From the NCBI GenBank assembly GCA_021299735.1, contig JAJTEM010000010.1, positions 1 to 64,000 of the forward strand: a stretch of 64,000 nucleotides of DNA. Direction: 5' to 3'. The position numbers and the translations under genes were made by a program. This DNA comes from Burkholderiales bacterium (GTDB lineage Bacteria; Pseudomonadota; Gammaproteobacteria; Burkholderiales; Burkholderiaceae_B). This document shows positions 11,180 to 21,928 of this stretch, piece after piece. Every line of letters begins with the position of its first letter. Position 1 is the first letter of the stretch. The notes beneath the pieces were generated by a model. That model was not told where the DNA came from. It saw only the letters and a list, made by a program, of their open reading frames with translations, and made no database searches.

Positions 11180-12236
11180 TCTTTTTCTTGGCGACCGGTG
11201 CTACTGCGGCTTCATCAAGCAAACGCACACCCAGCTTTTCGCGGATTTTGTTTTCAATCTCGGCGGCCATGGCTGGATTGGCTTTCAAAAAGTCGCGAGC
11301 ATTGTCTTTGCCTTGACCAATTTTTTCACCATTGTAGGAATACCAGGCACCCGCCTTGTCAACGAACCCGTGCAGCACTCCAAGGTCAACAACCTCGCCT
11401 TCTCGGGAAGTACCTTGACCGTACAAAATATCGAATTCAGCTTGCTTGAACGGGGGGCTTACCTTGTTTTTCACCACTTTGACGCGGGTTTCACTGCCAA
11501 TCACTTCCTCACCTTTCTTGATGGAGCCAATTCGGCGAATATCCAGGCGAACAGAGGAATAGAACTTCAGTGCATTACCACCGGTTGTGGTTTCAGGGCT
11601 GCCGAACATAACACCAATTTTCATTCGAATCTGGTTAATGAAAATAACCAGGCAATTGGTGCGCTTTATATTGGCGGTCAACTTGCGCAAGGCCTGGCTC
11701 ATCAAACGGGCTTGAAGGCCTGGCAGGGAATCGCCCATGTCGCCTTCAATTTCGGCTTTGGGCGTAAGGGCTGCCACAGAATCAACGATTACCAAGTCGA
11801 CTGAACCAGAACGAACCAGTGCATCCACAATTTCGAGTGCTTGTTCGCCTGTGTCGGGCTGGGAAATCAGCAGGTCAGGCAGGTTCACGCCCAATTTGGC
11901 CGCATATTGAACATCAAGTGCGTGCTCAGCGTCGATAAAAGCACAAGTGCCGCCCAGTTTTTGCATTTCAGCAATAACTTGCAGTGTAAGGGTGGTTTTA
12001 CCAGAAGATTCGGGACCATAAATTTCAACCACACGGCCGCGCGGCAAGCCACCAATACCCAGCGCAATATCGAGCCCCAAAGAACCGGTGGAGACAGACT
12101 GGATATCATCGACGATCTCGTTTTCCCCAAAACGCATGATACTGCCCTTGCCAAACTGTTTTTCGATTTGGCTAAGCGCGGCGGCCAGGGCTTTAACTTT
12201 GTCTGAGGATTGGTTTTTGGTTCTGAGATCTTCCAT
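11157..12236 (-). CDS. recA: Recombinase RecA
   Basis: [50 protein letters not shown]. Confidence 0.99.
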   Translation of the reverse strand: MEDLRTKNQSSDKVKALAAALSQIEKQFGKGSIMRFGENEIVDDIQSVSTGSLGLDIALGIGGLPRGRVVEIYGPESSGKTTLTLQVIAEMQKLGGTCAFIDAEHALDVQYAAKLGVNLPDLLISQPDTGEQALEIVDALVRSGSVDLVIVDSVAALTPKAEIEGDMGDSLPGLQARLMSQALRKLTANIKRTNCLVIFINQIRMKIGVMFGSPETTTGGNALKFYSSVRLDIRRIGSIKKGEEVIGSETRVKVVKNKVSPPFKQAEFDILYGQGTSREGEVVDLGVLHGFVDKAGAWYSYNGEKIGQGKDNARDFLKANPAMAAEIENKIREKLGVRLLDEAAVAPVAKKKNEVEDAE

Positions 12237-12290
12237 GGTCTGCCTTCAACTGAATTGGGTTTCGATTTGCAAATTATTGCACAATTTTTA

Positions 12291-12306
12291 CTGTAAATCT
12301 ATACAG
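12291..12306 (-). promoter_or_regulatory. Putative LexA (SOS) box upstream of recA
   Basis: CTGTATAGATTTACAG (minus strand) matches CTGT-N8-ACAG; about 55 bp upstream of the recA start. Confidence 0.85.
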
Positions 12307-12808
12307 CCTTTTTGAGTGACACTTTTGAGAGAATGGTTAACCCGGCCTGTACCGCCTGTTGACGAACAGCCTCGCGATCACCTTCAAACACATGGTGAAA
12401 AGCCTCGATCGACTTGTACCGTACCGCCAAACCAAACCACACCGTTCCTACGGGTTTGCTGGCTGAACCGCCACCTGGTCCTGCAATACCCGAAACCGAA
12501 AGGCAACAATCCACACCCAAAGCGATCATGCCGCCATTGGCCATTTCCTTGACGCATTCTTCACTGACCGCACCATGTTGTTCCAGGGTGGACTCACGCA
12601 CGTACACCGACTTCATTTTCACTTTGTTAGAGTAGGTGATCAGCCCCCCTTCGAACCAGTCACTTGAACCCGCAATACTGGTAAGCGCGGCGCCAAGGCC
12701 ACCACCTGTGCAAGACTCGACCACACCCAGCTTTGCAGCCGATGCATTGAATATATTTGCAATTTGCAGCAAAAGCGCTTGGTCCGGATTGCTCAAAAGG
12801 CGCCCCAC
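12299..12808 (-). CDS. pncC: CinA family protein / nicotinamide-nucleotide amidase
   Basis: VVESCTGGGLGAALTSIAGSSDWFEGGLITYSNKVK..SGIAGPGGGSASKPVGTVWFG. Confidence 0.92.
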   Translation of the reverse strand: MGRLLSNPDQALLLQIANIFNASAAKLGVVESCTGGGLGAALTSIAGSSDWFEGGLITYSNKVKMKSVYVRESTLEQHGAVSEECVKEMANGGMIALGVDCCLSVSGIAGPGGGSASKPVGTVWFGLAVRYKSIEAFHHVFEGDREAVRQQAVQAGLTILSKVSLKKAV

Positions 12809-12827
12809 AGAATGTTTAGAATTCGGT

Positions 12828-13334
12828 TCATTTCAAAAAATGCAAGTAAACCGCCAGTGCCAACAGGGTCATGAAAGCGGCAACAATGTCATCAAACATA
12901 ACACCAAAACCATTTTTCCAGTGTTGGTCGAACCAGCGAATTGGGGGCGGTTTCACCATATCGAACAACCTGAACACGATGACACAAGCCAATTGCTCAA
13001 CTGGACTGGAGAATTGATTGGAGGCCACGAACAACACCAGCCAAATCGCAACAATTTCATCCCAAACAATGCCACCGTGATCAATAACGCCCAAACCCTT
13101 GCCAGTTACATGGCAGGCCCATGCGCCCACAACAAAAGCAGCTGCGATCAACCAAACCCACTGATCGGTAGCAAGGTAGGGATCAAACCACACGTACAAC
13201 AACCAACCCATTAGCGTGCCGAATGTTCCAGGCAACACCCAAGCCAAACCGCTGCCAAACCCCAAAGCCAGAAAGTGCGCGGGGTGGGCCAGCATGAAGC
13301 GCCAACTGGGTTTGGAACGATGAAGTGAACTCAA
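12828..13334 (-). CDS. pgpA: Phosphatidylglycerophosphatase A
   Basis: GSGLAWVLPGTFGTLMGW..GVIDHGGIVWDEIVAIWLVL..RLFDMVKPPPIRWFD. Confidence 0.92.
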   Translation of the reverse strand: MSSLHRSKPSWRFMLAHPAHFLALGFGSGLAWVLPGTFGTLMGWLLYVWFDPYLATDQWVWLIAAAFVVGAWACHVTGKGLGVIDHGGIVWDEIVAIWLVLFVASNQFSSPVEQLACVIVFRLFDMVKPPPIRWFDQHWKNGFGVMFDDIVAAFMTLLALAVYLHFLK

Positions 13335-14407
13335 AACGGGCTCTCGGCGAAATGATTGTAGGAAAGGCCCGAAAGACTGGTACGTAAGCCGCCCCGTTCT
13401 TGAAGGGCAACCCCGCTGCCAGCCTCAACAATACCCACGCAACTCAAGCCGTGCCCCGTGAATTGTATTGCATCGCGATGTTTCGGCTGAGCTGTCCAAC
13501 ACAGTTCAAAATCGTCACCGCCCTTCAAGGTTTGCGCAAGCAGGGTTTTAAGCAAGTCGGCTGCTTCGGCATGTTGATCAAGTTCAGGCCAAAGGTTGCC
13601 CCAAATGGACTCCAGGCTAGCCTGAAAAAGCACAGTAGCCACACCACTTGCTTTCGCAATATGGGCCAAATCGCCGCTAAGGCCATCAGACAAATCAAGG
13701 CAGGCACTGGCCAGCCCGCGAAGTTGCAAACCAAGCTCAAGGCGTGGAACAGGCATGCCAAGTTGGCCCACAGCCCTTTCCTGAAGGTGTGCTGGCATGG
13801 CCGCCAGCAAGGCTTTAACCTGTGGCAATTCACTGGCATGGCAAATTCGTTCCAAACGGCCTCGCTTTTGGTATTGCAGCAGAAGCCCCAAACGGGCAAG
13901 CCCTGGCGTGCCACTGACCCAGATTTCTTCACCCACCGAAGCATGCGCCCTGTTAAACCCTTGGTGGCTTGCGGGCGCCTGCCCAAACACTGTAATGGAA
14001 AGGGTTTTTAGTGCATTCGTGCCTGCCGAGGTTGTATCGCCACCCACCAATGGGCAGGTAAACCGGGTTGCCACCTCAAGCAAACCAGCAGAAAAGCCAG
14101 CAAGCCAGTGTTCATTCACCGCAGGCAAGCTTAAGTTCAAGGTGAAGCCAAGCGGGCTTGCACCGCAAGCCGCCAGATCAGACAAGTTGCAGGCCAAAGC
14201 TTTCCAGCCAACAGCATGGGCAGGGTCGTCTGAAAAAAAATGAACCCCTTCCACCAAAGTGTCGGTGGAGGTGAACAAATGGTGACCGGGTGAAAGTTGC
14301 AACCTGGCGCAATCGTCGCCGATGCCAAACAACACAGTGTCGGGATTGGCCTGCAAAAGTGCGCCAAAAGGTGTTTTGAAATAGCGATGAATAAGGTCGA
14401 ATTCCAA
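13331..14407 (-). CDS. thiL: Thiamine-phosphate kinase
   Basis: GIGDDCARLQ..STDTLVEGVHF..LACNLSDLAACGASPLGFTL..DLSDGLSGDLAHIAKASGV. Confidence 0.94.
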   Translation of the reverse strand: MEFDLIHRYFKTPFGALLQANPDTVLFGIGDDCARLQLSPGHHLFTSTDTLVEGVHFFSDDPAHAVGWKALACNLSDLAACGASPLGFTLNLSLPAVNEHWLAGFSAGLLEVATRFTCPLVGGDTTSAGTNALKTLSITVFGQAPASHQGFNRAHASVGEEIWVSGTPGLARLGLLLQYQKRGRLERICHASELPQVKALLAAMPAHLQERAVGQLGMPVPRLELGLQLRGLASACLDLSDGLSGDLAHIAKASGVATVLFQASLESIWGNLWPELDQHAEAADLLKTLLAQTLKGGDDFELCWTAQPKHRDAIQFTGHGLSCVGIVEAGSGVALQERGGLRTSLSGLSYNHFAESPF

Positions 14408-14422
14408 AACGCCTCTTGCGGT

Positions 14423-14929
14423 TTAGCTGGATTGAATATTTGCCTGGGCCTTGATTTCGGAATCACGCGCCTGTGCCGCCACCTTGTCTAGCACGCCGTT
14501 GACGAACTTGAAAGCGTCAGTGCCACCGAAGGTTTTGGTCAACTCAACAGCCTCGTTGATGACCACGCGGTAGGGAATTTCAACATGCGTGTTCATTTCA
14601 TGACTGGCCAACACCAACACGGCTTTCTCAACCGGGCTTAGCTCGCCCCATGGGCGATCAATGAAAGGTTGAATTTGATGCATCAGCTCATCAAGGTGAT
14701 GCACAGAACCATGCAACAACGATTCATAATGCTCGCGATCGGCTTTGTCGAACCCGGGGGCATCACGAATATGGGCATCCACTTCCCCCACTTCCGTGGG
14801 GTTCAAAAACCACTGGTAAAGGCCCTGAAGGGCCAATTCACGGGAACGACGGCGAGCGTTGCGGGTATGCCCCTGCCTTTTGCCTGAATCTGGCTTGTTG
14901 GCCTCACTCATCCTCTTCTTCCTCGTCAT
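14423..14929 (-). CDS. nusB: Transcription antitermination factor NusB
   Basis: ARRRSRELALQGLYQW..EIPYRVVINEAVELTKTFGGTDAFKFVNGVLDKVA. Confidence 0.95.
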   Translation of the reverse strand: MTRKKRMSEANKPDSGKRQGHTRNARRRSRELALQGLYQWFLNPTEVGEVDAHIRDAPGFDKADREHYESLLHGSVHHLDELMHQIQPFIDRPWGELSPVEKAVLVLASHEMNTHVEIPYRVVINEAVELTKTFGGTDAFKFVNGVLDKVAAQARDSEIKAQANIQSS

Positions 14930-15410
14930 CTGCGCCGGGCAGGTTGTCGTCCAGCGTCATCATTAAATTGCCCATTTCAACGGCACAACGTGCTGCATCA
15001 ACGCCCTTGTCTTCAATTCGCTCAATCGCCTGGTCTTCGGTGTAGGTGGTCAACACCATATTCACCACGGGTACATCGTGTGCCAAAGCGACACTGGAAA
15101 TTCCGCGGGCGCTTTCGCCACACACAATTTCAAAGTGATAGGTATCACCCTTGATTACAGCACCCAGGGCGATGAGCGCATCGAACTCGCCAGAATAGGC
15201 CAACCGCTGCAAGGCGATTGGAATTTCCATGGCACCGGGTACTGTGATGTGAAGTATGTCTTCGTTCAGCACACCCAAGCGCAGCAGTTCGCTGCAACAG
15301 GCGCCCCATAGGCCGTTGGTAATTTCCTCATTGAAGCGGGCCTGAACCACACCCACGCGAATGCCATCGCCATTCAAATTAGCAGGCACACTTCCTGGAC
15401 TGTTGCTCAT
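14904..15410 (-). CDS. ribH: 6,7-dimethyl-8-ribityllumazine synthase
   Basis: VVQARFNEEITNGLW..VPGAMEIPIALQ..ALGAVIKGDTYHFEIVCGESARGI. Confidence 0.95.
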   Translation of the reverse strand: MSNSPGSVPANLNGDGIRVGVVQARFNEEITNGLWGACCSELLRLGVLNEDILHITVPGAMEIPIALQRLAYSGEFDALIALGAVIKGDTYHFEIVCGESARGISSVALAHDVPVVNMVLTTYTEDQAIERIEDKGVDAARCAVEMGNLMMTLDDNLPGADDEEEEDE

Positions 15411-16531
15411 TTCGTTTCTCCGTTGACATAACCTGATACTTCCAAATCAAACCCGGTCATGCTTGGCATTTTCCGCGGTCGGGACAGCAATTTCATTTTG
15501 TTCACACCCAGGTCGCGCAGAATTTGTGCGCCAATTCCGTAGGTTCGCAAGTCGGGGTTGGAACCAGCACCCTTGCGCGCGGTGGTGCCGCGCTGCTCGA
15601 TTTCGTCGAGCGAGGCGAATTGCCCCAACAGGCGATCAGAGGACACATCACAGTTCAAGAGCACGATAACCCCTGCGCCCTCTTCCACTATTTTCTTCAT
15701 GGCAGTAGGAATGGAGAAAGAGTGCTCGGACAAATTCACTTCCAGAAAATCGATCAGCGAGGTGGGCTCGTGTACGCGCACCAGGGCTTCCGTGTCTGGG
15801 TTCAATTGGCCATAAACCAACGCAAAGTGGGCACTGCCAGTAGGCTTGTCGCGGAAAGAAATGCAATTAAACCGACCCTGAACGGTTTCAATCACGCGTT
15901 CATGCATACGCTCGATGAGTGATTCTTTGGTGCTGCGGTATTGAATAAGATCGGCAATCGTGCCGATTTTCAACTTGTGCTCTTTGGCGAATTCCACCAA
16001 ATCGGGCAAACGGGCCATGGTGCCATCGTCTTTCATGATCTCGCAAATAACCGACGCTGGGCTTAAGCCCGCCATGGCTGCAAGATCGCAACCGGCTTCA
16101 GTATGGCCAGCACGCATTAGCACACCGCCATTGACAGCAGCCAAGGGGAATATATGCCCAGGCTGCACCAAGTCTTCGGGCTTGGAGTTTTTGTTCACAG
16201 CCACGCGAATGGTGTGTGAACGGTCCGCAGCAGAAATGCCGGTGGACACGCCCTCAGCCGCTTCAATGGAGACAGTGAAATTGGTACCGTGAGAGGAGCC
16301 ATTGGCAGCCACCATCGGGCGCAGCCCCAGCTCGCGGCAGCGGGCCTCGGTCAGGGTCAGGCAAATAAGACCCCGCCCGTATTTGGCCATGAAGTTAATG
16401 GCCTCTGGTGTAACGAAGTCGGCTGCAAGTACAAGGTCGCCCTCGTTTTCACGGTCTTCCTCGTCAACAAGAATGACCATGCGACCTGCACGCATTTCTT
16501 CAACGATTTCGTTGACTGGACTAATTGACAT
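15407..16531 (-). CDS. ribB: 3,4-dihydroxy-2-butanone-4-phosphate synthase fused to a GTP cyclohydrolase II-like domain (RibBX-like)
   Basis: N-terminal DHBP synthase motifs [12 protein letters not shown] and [11 protein letters not shown]-terminal RibA-like half lacks the canonical CLTGD/RCDCG cysteine motifs. Confidence 0.92.
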   Translation of the reverse strand: MSISPVNEIVEEMRAGRMVILVDEEDRENEGDLVLAADFVTPEAINFMAKYGRGLICLTLTEARCRELGLRPMVAANGSSHGTNFTVSIEAAEGVSTGISAADRSHTIRVAVNKNSKPEDLVQPGHIFPLAAVNGGVLMRAGHTEAGCDLAAMAGLSPASVICEIMKDDGTMARLPDLVEFAKEHKLKIGTIADLIQYRSTKESLIERMHERVIETVQGRFNCISFRDKPTGSAHFALVYGQLNPDTEALVRVHEPTSLIDFLEVNLSEHSFSIPTAMKKIVEEGAGVIVLLNCDVSSDRLLGQFASLDEIEQRGTTARKGAGSNPDLRTYGIGAQILRDLGVNKMKLLSRPRKMPSMTGFDLEVSGYVNGETK

Positions 16532-16544
16532 GGCAGTATGAATT

Positions 16545-18095
16545 CTACGGTTGGATTGAATGGGCTCTATTGTAAGCCCTCAGGCGCCATTCACGCACGC
16601 ACAGTAGTAGAAGGACTACTCCCCAAATTGAAAACCACAGGCTACTGCCCCAATTTGCGAAGAAGGTTTTCCCCAATCGGCCTTCTATTTGACCCGACCA
16701 CACCAGTGCCTGCCCGGGTTTAACGCGCTGCACCCACTGCCCCTGCTCGTTCACAATACCGGAAACACCGGTGTTGGTCACCCGCAGGCCTGGCTTGCGG
16801 TGCTCCGCCGAGCGGGTGCGTCCCATTTGCGCATGCTGATCAAGCGCCCAGGATTGCCCGAACCAGGCCAGGTTGCTCAAATTCACAAACATGGTGGGCT
16901 CTTGCGTGGAATTGGCGACCAAACCTGCAAATTCACCGCTAAAAATATCTTCGTAACACACCGTGGAGGCCAGGGCATTGCCATTGACCAAAAACGGCTT
17001 CAGCGGCCCCGAGCCCGAGGTGAATTCACCCATGGGCATGTTCAGCATGGCCACAAACCACTTGAAGCCCAGCGGAATGAATTCACCAAATGGCACCAGG
17101 TGCCTTTTGTCGTGCCGCGTTTGGGGCACTTCGAGTTCTTCTAGCGCTTCGTCGCCCTTGAACATCACAATGGAATTGAAATACTGCGCGCCTTCCTGAA
17201 TGGCAGACCCCATGATGACGGTGGTTTCGCCGGGGGTAGCAAAGTCACGAAAAGTGGTTCGCCATTCAACCGGAGTATCTGTCCACACCAAAGGGTTCAC
17301 AGTTTCCGGGAAAACAAGCAAACCACCGCCCTGCCGTGCCAGCTGTTCCTTAGCGATGTTGCCCAAGGCAAAAGCCTTTTGCATGTTGGAAACAATCAGG
17401 GCGGGATCAAACTTGATACTTTGATCAACATTGGTTTGCACACCGACCACAGCCAAAGAACCGGCGCCTTGAGTATTCACCGGGAGTTGCATCAACATCA
17501 GCAAGCCGCCCAGAACGGCCGTGGCAACCAGCGCGGTACTACGCCCATGGGTGAAAAGGAAGGACAGGCAAAGGTGCGCGAGCAGCATCAGGGCAAACAG
17601 ACTGCCGTAACTGCCCAACCAGGGCAACAAATTGGCAAACGGAGAATCTATCAATGCATCGCCCAAGCTAAGCCAGGCGAAACCGGTCATGAATGTGCCG
17701 CGAACATATTCGAAGAATGTCCACAAACCGGCCCACAGCAGCGCATTGAAAGTAGCACCCTGAACCGACCCAACCTGCAGGACTGAAAACCGTTTGTAAA
17801 ACCACACCGCCAGCGCGGGGAAAATTGCCAAATAAAGCGTAAAGGCCGCAACAGCCGCCCAAGCCAGAAAAGACGGCAAACCACCATAAGTGTGCAGGCT
17901 AATGTGCAGCCACGACACCCCGAAGCCATAAGCTGCCCACCCAAAGGTCAACCCTGTTAACCAAGGGCGGCTTGTTTTTACAGCAAGAAACGGCAACACG
18001 GCCAGCAAAAGCAAGCCAAACCACCACAGGGAAAGCGGGGCAAACGACAACACCCAAGGTGCGCCCAATAGTGCACCCGCGAGAAATGAATACAT
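16545..18095 (-). CDS. lnt: Apolipoprotein N-acyltransferase
   Basis: Polytopic membrane protein with nitrilase-like domain: LLVFPETVNPL, VPFGEFIPL, ASTVCYEDIFSGEF. Confidence 0.94.
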   Translation of the reverse strand: MYSFLAGALLGAPWVLSFAPLSLWWFGLLLLAVLPFLAVKTSRPWLTGLTFGWAAYGFGVSWLHISLHTYGGLPSFLAWAAVAAFTLYLAIFPALAVWFYKRFSVLQVGSVQGATFNALLWAGLWTFFEYVRGTFMTGFAWLSLGDALIDSPFANLLPWLGSYGSLFALMLLAHLCLSFLFTHGRSTALVATAVLGGLLMLMQLPVNTQGAGSLAVVGVQTNVDQSIKFDPALIVSNMQKAFALGNIAKEQLARQGGGLLVFPETVNPLVWTDTPVEWRTTFRDFATPGETTVIMGSAIQEGAQYFNSIVMFKGDEALEELEVPQTRHDKRHLVPFGEFIPLGFKWFVAMLNMPMGEFTSGSGPLKPFLVNGNALASTVCYEDIFSGEFAGLVANSTQEPTMFVNLSNLAWFGQSWALDQHAQMGRTRSAEHRKPGLRVTNTGVSGIVNEQGQWVQRVKPGQALVWSGQIEGRLGKTFFANWGSSLWFSIWGVVLLLLCVREWRLRAYNRAHSIQP

Positions 18096-19009
18096 CAGGT
18101 GGGCCTGTCAGAATCGAGGGTATCGGCGGGTGAATCGAAATCCGAGTTTTCAGGCACTGGCTCAATCTTCCGAACCCGGAGTAAGTGCACCTGCCTGGCG
18201 TCTGCACGCAATACTTCAAATCGGAAAGGTGGCAGCTCCACAACATCGCCGCGCACGGGCAAACGCGCCAATTGATCAGTCAGCAGACCTGCAAGGGTGT
18301 CGGCGTGTTCGCTTGAATACCCGGTTCCAAAGGTTTCATTGAACTGTTCGATGGTGGTGAGCGCCTTGACTCGGTACAAGCCCAATTGATCGCCACCCAG
18401 GCTCACAATATTGTCCGCTTCTTCATCAAAATCGTATTCGTCTTCAATATCACCCACAATTTGCTCGAGCACGTCTTCAATAGTGACAAGGCCAGCTACC
18501 CCGCCGTATTCATCCACCACCAAGGCAATGTGGTTGCGGTTCAGGCGAAAATCATGAAGAAGCACGTTCAAGCGTTTGCTTTCGGGAATGAACACTGCTG
18601 GGCGCAGCATGTCTCGTAAGTTCACTTGGGTGTCGGCATGTATCCGAAGCAGGTCTTTGGCCAACAACATGCCAATCACATTGTCGCGCTCACCTTCATA
18701 AACAGGAAAACGTGAATGTGCTTTTTCAACAGCAAAGGCCACGATTTGATCAATGGAATCTTCAGCATTGATAGCATCCATTTGCGCGCGGGGCACCATA
18801 ATATCCCCAGCTGAAAGGTCGCTGACCTGCATCACCCCCTCAATCATCGAGAGGGCATCGGCATCGAGCAAATTTCTTTCATGCGCTTGCTGCAGCACTT
18901 CCAGCAGTTGATCCCTGTCCTCGGGCTCGCGAAGCAGCAAAGAGGACAAGCGTTCTAGCAAGCCCCGTTCTTTTTTACTGGGGGCCTGAGACGGACTCGG
19001 TTCTGACAT
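18095..19009 (-). CDS. corC: HlyC/CorC family transporter (CBS domain protein)
   Basis: [67 protein letters not shown]. Confidence 0.93.
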   Translation of the reverse strand: MSEPSPSQAPSKKERGLLERLSSLLLREPEDRDQLLEVLQQAHERNLLDADALSMIEGVMQVSDLSAGDIMVPRAQMDAINAEDSIDQIVAFAVEKAHSRFPVYEGERDNVIGMLLAKDLLRIHADTQVNLRDMLRPAVFIPESKRLNVLLHDFRLNRNHIALVVDEYGGVAGLVTIEDVLEQIVGDIEDEYDFDEEADNIVSLGGDQLGLYRVKALTTIEQFNETFGTGYSSEHADTLAGLLTDQLARLPVRGDVVELPPFRFEVLRADARQVHLLRVRKIEPVPENSDFDSPADTLDSDRPT

Positions 19010-19071
19010 ACGGGAGGATAAACCTCTACTGATAATAACGGCTCAAGGATAACCGAAAAAAATGACGGATA

Positions 19072-20415
19072 TCAGGCAGCGGTGATTGGCACCTGCCCAC
19101 GCAAGGAGTTGGGGTAGGCCTCAACAATGTCCAATTCCACGATTTGCCCCACCATTCGTGGATTTCCGGCAAAATTGACCACCCGGTTGTTTTCTGTACG
19201 CCCCGCCAGCTCGGCTGGGTCTTTTCTGGAAGGCCCCTCAACCAACACCTTTTGGCGGGTACCCACCATACTTTTGCTAATGCTGGTGGCATGGTCTTGG
19301 ATTGTTTTTTGAAGGCGCGCCAAACGCTTCAGCTTGGTGGCTTGGTCAACACCATCTTCAAGATCGGCTGCTGGCGTACCCGGCCGCGGGCTGTAAACAA
19401 AGGAAAACGAGGTATCGAAACCCACGGCATTGATCAAATCCATGGTTTTCTCGAAATCAGCCTCGGTTTCACCGGGAAAGCCCACGATGAAATCGGACGA
19501 CATCGAAATATTGGGGCGAATTTCCCGCAACTTGCGAATAATCGATTTGTATTCCAGCGCGGTGTAACCGCGCTTCATGGCGGCAAGAATGCGGTCTGAA
19601 CCCGCCTGGACAGGCAAGTGCAGATGGTCTACCAACTTGGGCAACTTGGCATAGGCCTCGATAAGACGCGGGCCGAATTCCTTGGGGTGAGAGGTGGTAA
19701 AGCGAATACGCTCTACACCTGGAACTTCTGAAACATACTCGAGCAACAGGGCAAAGTCTGCAATTTCAACCGTATCGCCCATTTTCCCGCGATAGGCATT
19801 CACGTTTTGCCCCAGCAAGTTGATTTCTCTCACGCCCTGGTCTGCAAGGTCTGCAATTTCAACCAGTACGTCGTCAAACGGCCGCGAAATTTCTTCGCCA
19901 CGTGTGTAAGGCACCACGCAGAAACTACAGTACTTGCTGCAACCTTCCATGATGGACACAAATGCAGTGGCGCCAGTGTTCTTGGCCAAGGGCAAATTGT
20001 CGAACTTTTCAATTTCAGGGAAAGAAATATCCACTTGCGGGCGGTGAGTGTCCCTGCGCTGTTTAATCAACTGTGGCAAACGGTGCAAGGTTTGCGGGCC
20101 AAACACCACGTCTACGTAGGGGGCGCGCTCAACAATCGCCTTGCCTTCCTGGCTGGCCACGCAACCACCCACACCAATAATCAGATCAGGGTTGCTTTTT
20201 TTCAGGTGTTTAACACGACCCAAATCGCTGAACACCTTTTCCTGGGCCTTCTCGCGCACCGAACAGGTATTGAACAAAATAATGTCCGCATCGTCAGGGG
20301 TGTCAGTTCGCTCCAGCCCGTCCGAGGTACCCAATACATCGGCCATTTTGTCGGAGTCGTACTCATTCATCTGGCAGCCAAAAGTTTTGATGAAGAGTTT
20401 TTTCTTGGAAGTCAT
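19072..20415 (-). CDS. miaB: tRNA-2-methylthio-N6-dimethylallyladenosine synthase
   Basis: [19 protein letters not shown]; radical [15 protein letters not shown] domain; start taken at MTSKKK (20415). Confidence 0.96.
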   Translation of the reverse strand: MTSKKKLFIKTFGCQMNEYDSDKMADVLGTSDGLERTDTPDDADIILFNTCSVREKAQEKVFSDLGRVKHLKKSNPDLIIGVGGCVASQEGKAIVERAPYVDVVFGPQTLHRLPQLIKQRRDTHRPQVDISFPEIEKFDNLPLAKNTGATAFVSIMEGCSKYCSFCVVPYTRGEEISRPFDDVLVEIADLADQGVREINLLGQNVNAYRGKMGDTVEIADFALLLEYVSEVPGVERIRFTTSHPKEFGPRLIEAYAKLPKLVDHLHLPVQAGSDRILAAMKRGYTALEYKSIIRKLREIRPNISMSSDFIVGFPGETEADFEKTMDLINAVGFDTSFSFVYSPRPGTPAADLEDGVDQATKLKRLARLQKTIQDHATSISKSMVGTRQKVLVEGPSRKDPAELAGRTENNRVVNFAGNPRMVGQIVELDIVEAYPNSLRGQVPITAA

Positions 20416-20576
20416 GGTTTGCCCAAAATATGCCACCATGAAGCTGTGCTGTTCCGGAACCGAAACAGGAGCCAACACGGGGACGTTGTAAATCGTTGCG
20501 CGTTGTTGCGGATTTTACTTGCATCCCTTGCTAAAATGAAGGCTTCGCTGAAAAAACACAGGATTGGTGAGTAGTA

Positions 20577-21263
20577 ATGCCAAATCAAACCCCTCGCTCC
20601 TTTAGCTTCCCCGGATTACCCAACCTTCCCAAATTGCCCTCACTGGACGCCGTACTGGGTGAGGTCGACAAGGCGTTGAAAACCCTGGCCGCCACGCCGG
20701 TGGCGCAGCGCCCCAACCCGGCAGGGAAAAATTTGCCTGCAGAACAGTTAAGCGATGCTGAAAAACAAAAGGTTATTGGCTTGATGCGCGTAAACCACGT
20801 GGGGGAAATTTGTGCACAGGCGCTTTACCAGGCCCAGGCCTTGGCCAGCAGCAGCCCAGAGAAAAAAGCACTGTTCAACCATGCAGCCAAAGAAGAGGCT
20901 GACCACCTGGCCTGGACCCAGGAGCGGCTAGATCAACTGGGAGCGCGCCCAAGCTTGCTGAACCCATTGTGGTACAGCGGCGCATTCGCGCTGGGCTTTG
21001 TTGCCGGTACTTTGGGCGACAAGGTTAGCCTGGGTTTCATGGCTGAAACAGAGCGGCAAGTTGAAAAACACCTGAACGACCATTTGGGCAGGCTACCGGC
21101 AGGCGATCAACAATCCCGTGCAATTCTTGAACAAATGCGCCAGGACGAAATTGAACACGGGCAAAAAGCCATTGAACAAGGTGCCAACAACCTACCCCTG
21201 CCCGTAAAGTTGGCCATGACTGCCATGTCGAAAGTCATGACCACCCTGGCGCAGAAAATTTAA
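20577..21263 (+). CDS. coq7: 2-polyprenyl-3-methyl-6-methoxy-1,4-benzoquinone monooxygenase
   Basis: MRVNHVGEICAQALYQAQA..AAKEEADHLAWTQERLDQL; diiron ligands. Confidence 0.93.
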   Translation: MPNQTPRSFSFPGLPNLPKLPSLDAVLGEVDKALKTLAATPVAQRPNPAGKNLPAEQLSDAEKQKVIGLMRVNHVGEICAQALYQAQALASSSPEKKALFNHAAKEEADHLAWTQERLDQLGARPSLLNPLWYSGAFALGFVAGTLGDKVSLGFMAETERQVEKHLNDHLGRLPAGDQQSRAILEQMRQDEIEHGQKAIEQGANNLPLPVKLAMTAMSKVMTTLAQKI

Positions 21264-21682
21264 TCTTCAATAATCTCGTGCGTGAACACCAGTTCAGCAG
21301 TTTTGCCCAGCATGGCAGACGCTGAGCAGTATTTCTCGTGCGACAACTTAATGGCCCTATCAACCAGATTGGGCTTCAAGCCACGACCAATCACCTGAAA
21401 GTGAAAGTTGATTTTGGTGAACACCTTGGGAGCCTCTTCAGCACGCTCAGCACTCATTTTCACTTTGCAGTCGCGAATGTCCTGCCCGCTTTTGCGCAAA
21501 ATCAACACCACATCATAGGCGGTACAAGCACCGGTTCCAGCCAGCACCACTTCCATGGGGCGTGGGGCCAGGTTATTTCCGCCACCATCCGGTGCGCCAT
21601 CCATACACAACATGTGTCCACTGCCAGTGGTGGCTACAAATGACATGCCGGGTAAACCGGACCAGCTAACTTCGGCTTCCAT
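21260..21682 (-). CDS. OsmC family protein
   Basis: RPMEVVLAGTGACTAYDVVLILRKSGQD..AIKLSHEKYCSASAMLGKTAEL. Confidence 0.92.
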   Translation of the reverse strand: MEAEVSWSGLPGMSFVATTGSGHMLCMDGAPDGGGNNLAPRPMEVVLAGTGACTAYDVVLILRKSGQDIRDCKVKMSAERAEEAPKVFTKINFHFQVIGRGLKPNLVDRAIKLSHEKYCSASAMLGKTAELVFTHEIIED

Positions 21683-21928
21683 AAAACTCCTTGTTTATGA
21701 TTGATTGCTCATTATGCATTGCACAATATTTACAGGAAAGAACCTGAAAAATGGCTCTATTTTTTCTAACAGGCTTAACAAATAACCGGTCAGTCACTTG
21801 CTTATTTTTTAATTCATTGTTTTTATTGATATTTTTTCAACCATTTTTCCATTGTGGAATAAGTTGCTTTTTTCGGACAAAGAAAATACGGCCTTGCGCT
21901 GCAACAGAAAAATCTCTAGAATTTGGGA

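Noticed and set aside
11022-11804. 260-aa plus-strand ORF opposite recA/recX
   Set aside because: Shadow ORF antisense to conserved recA; no recognisable domain.
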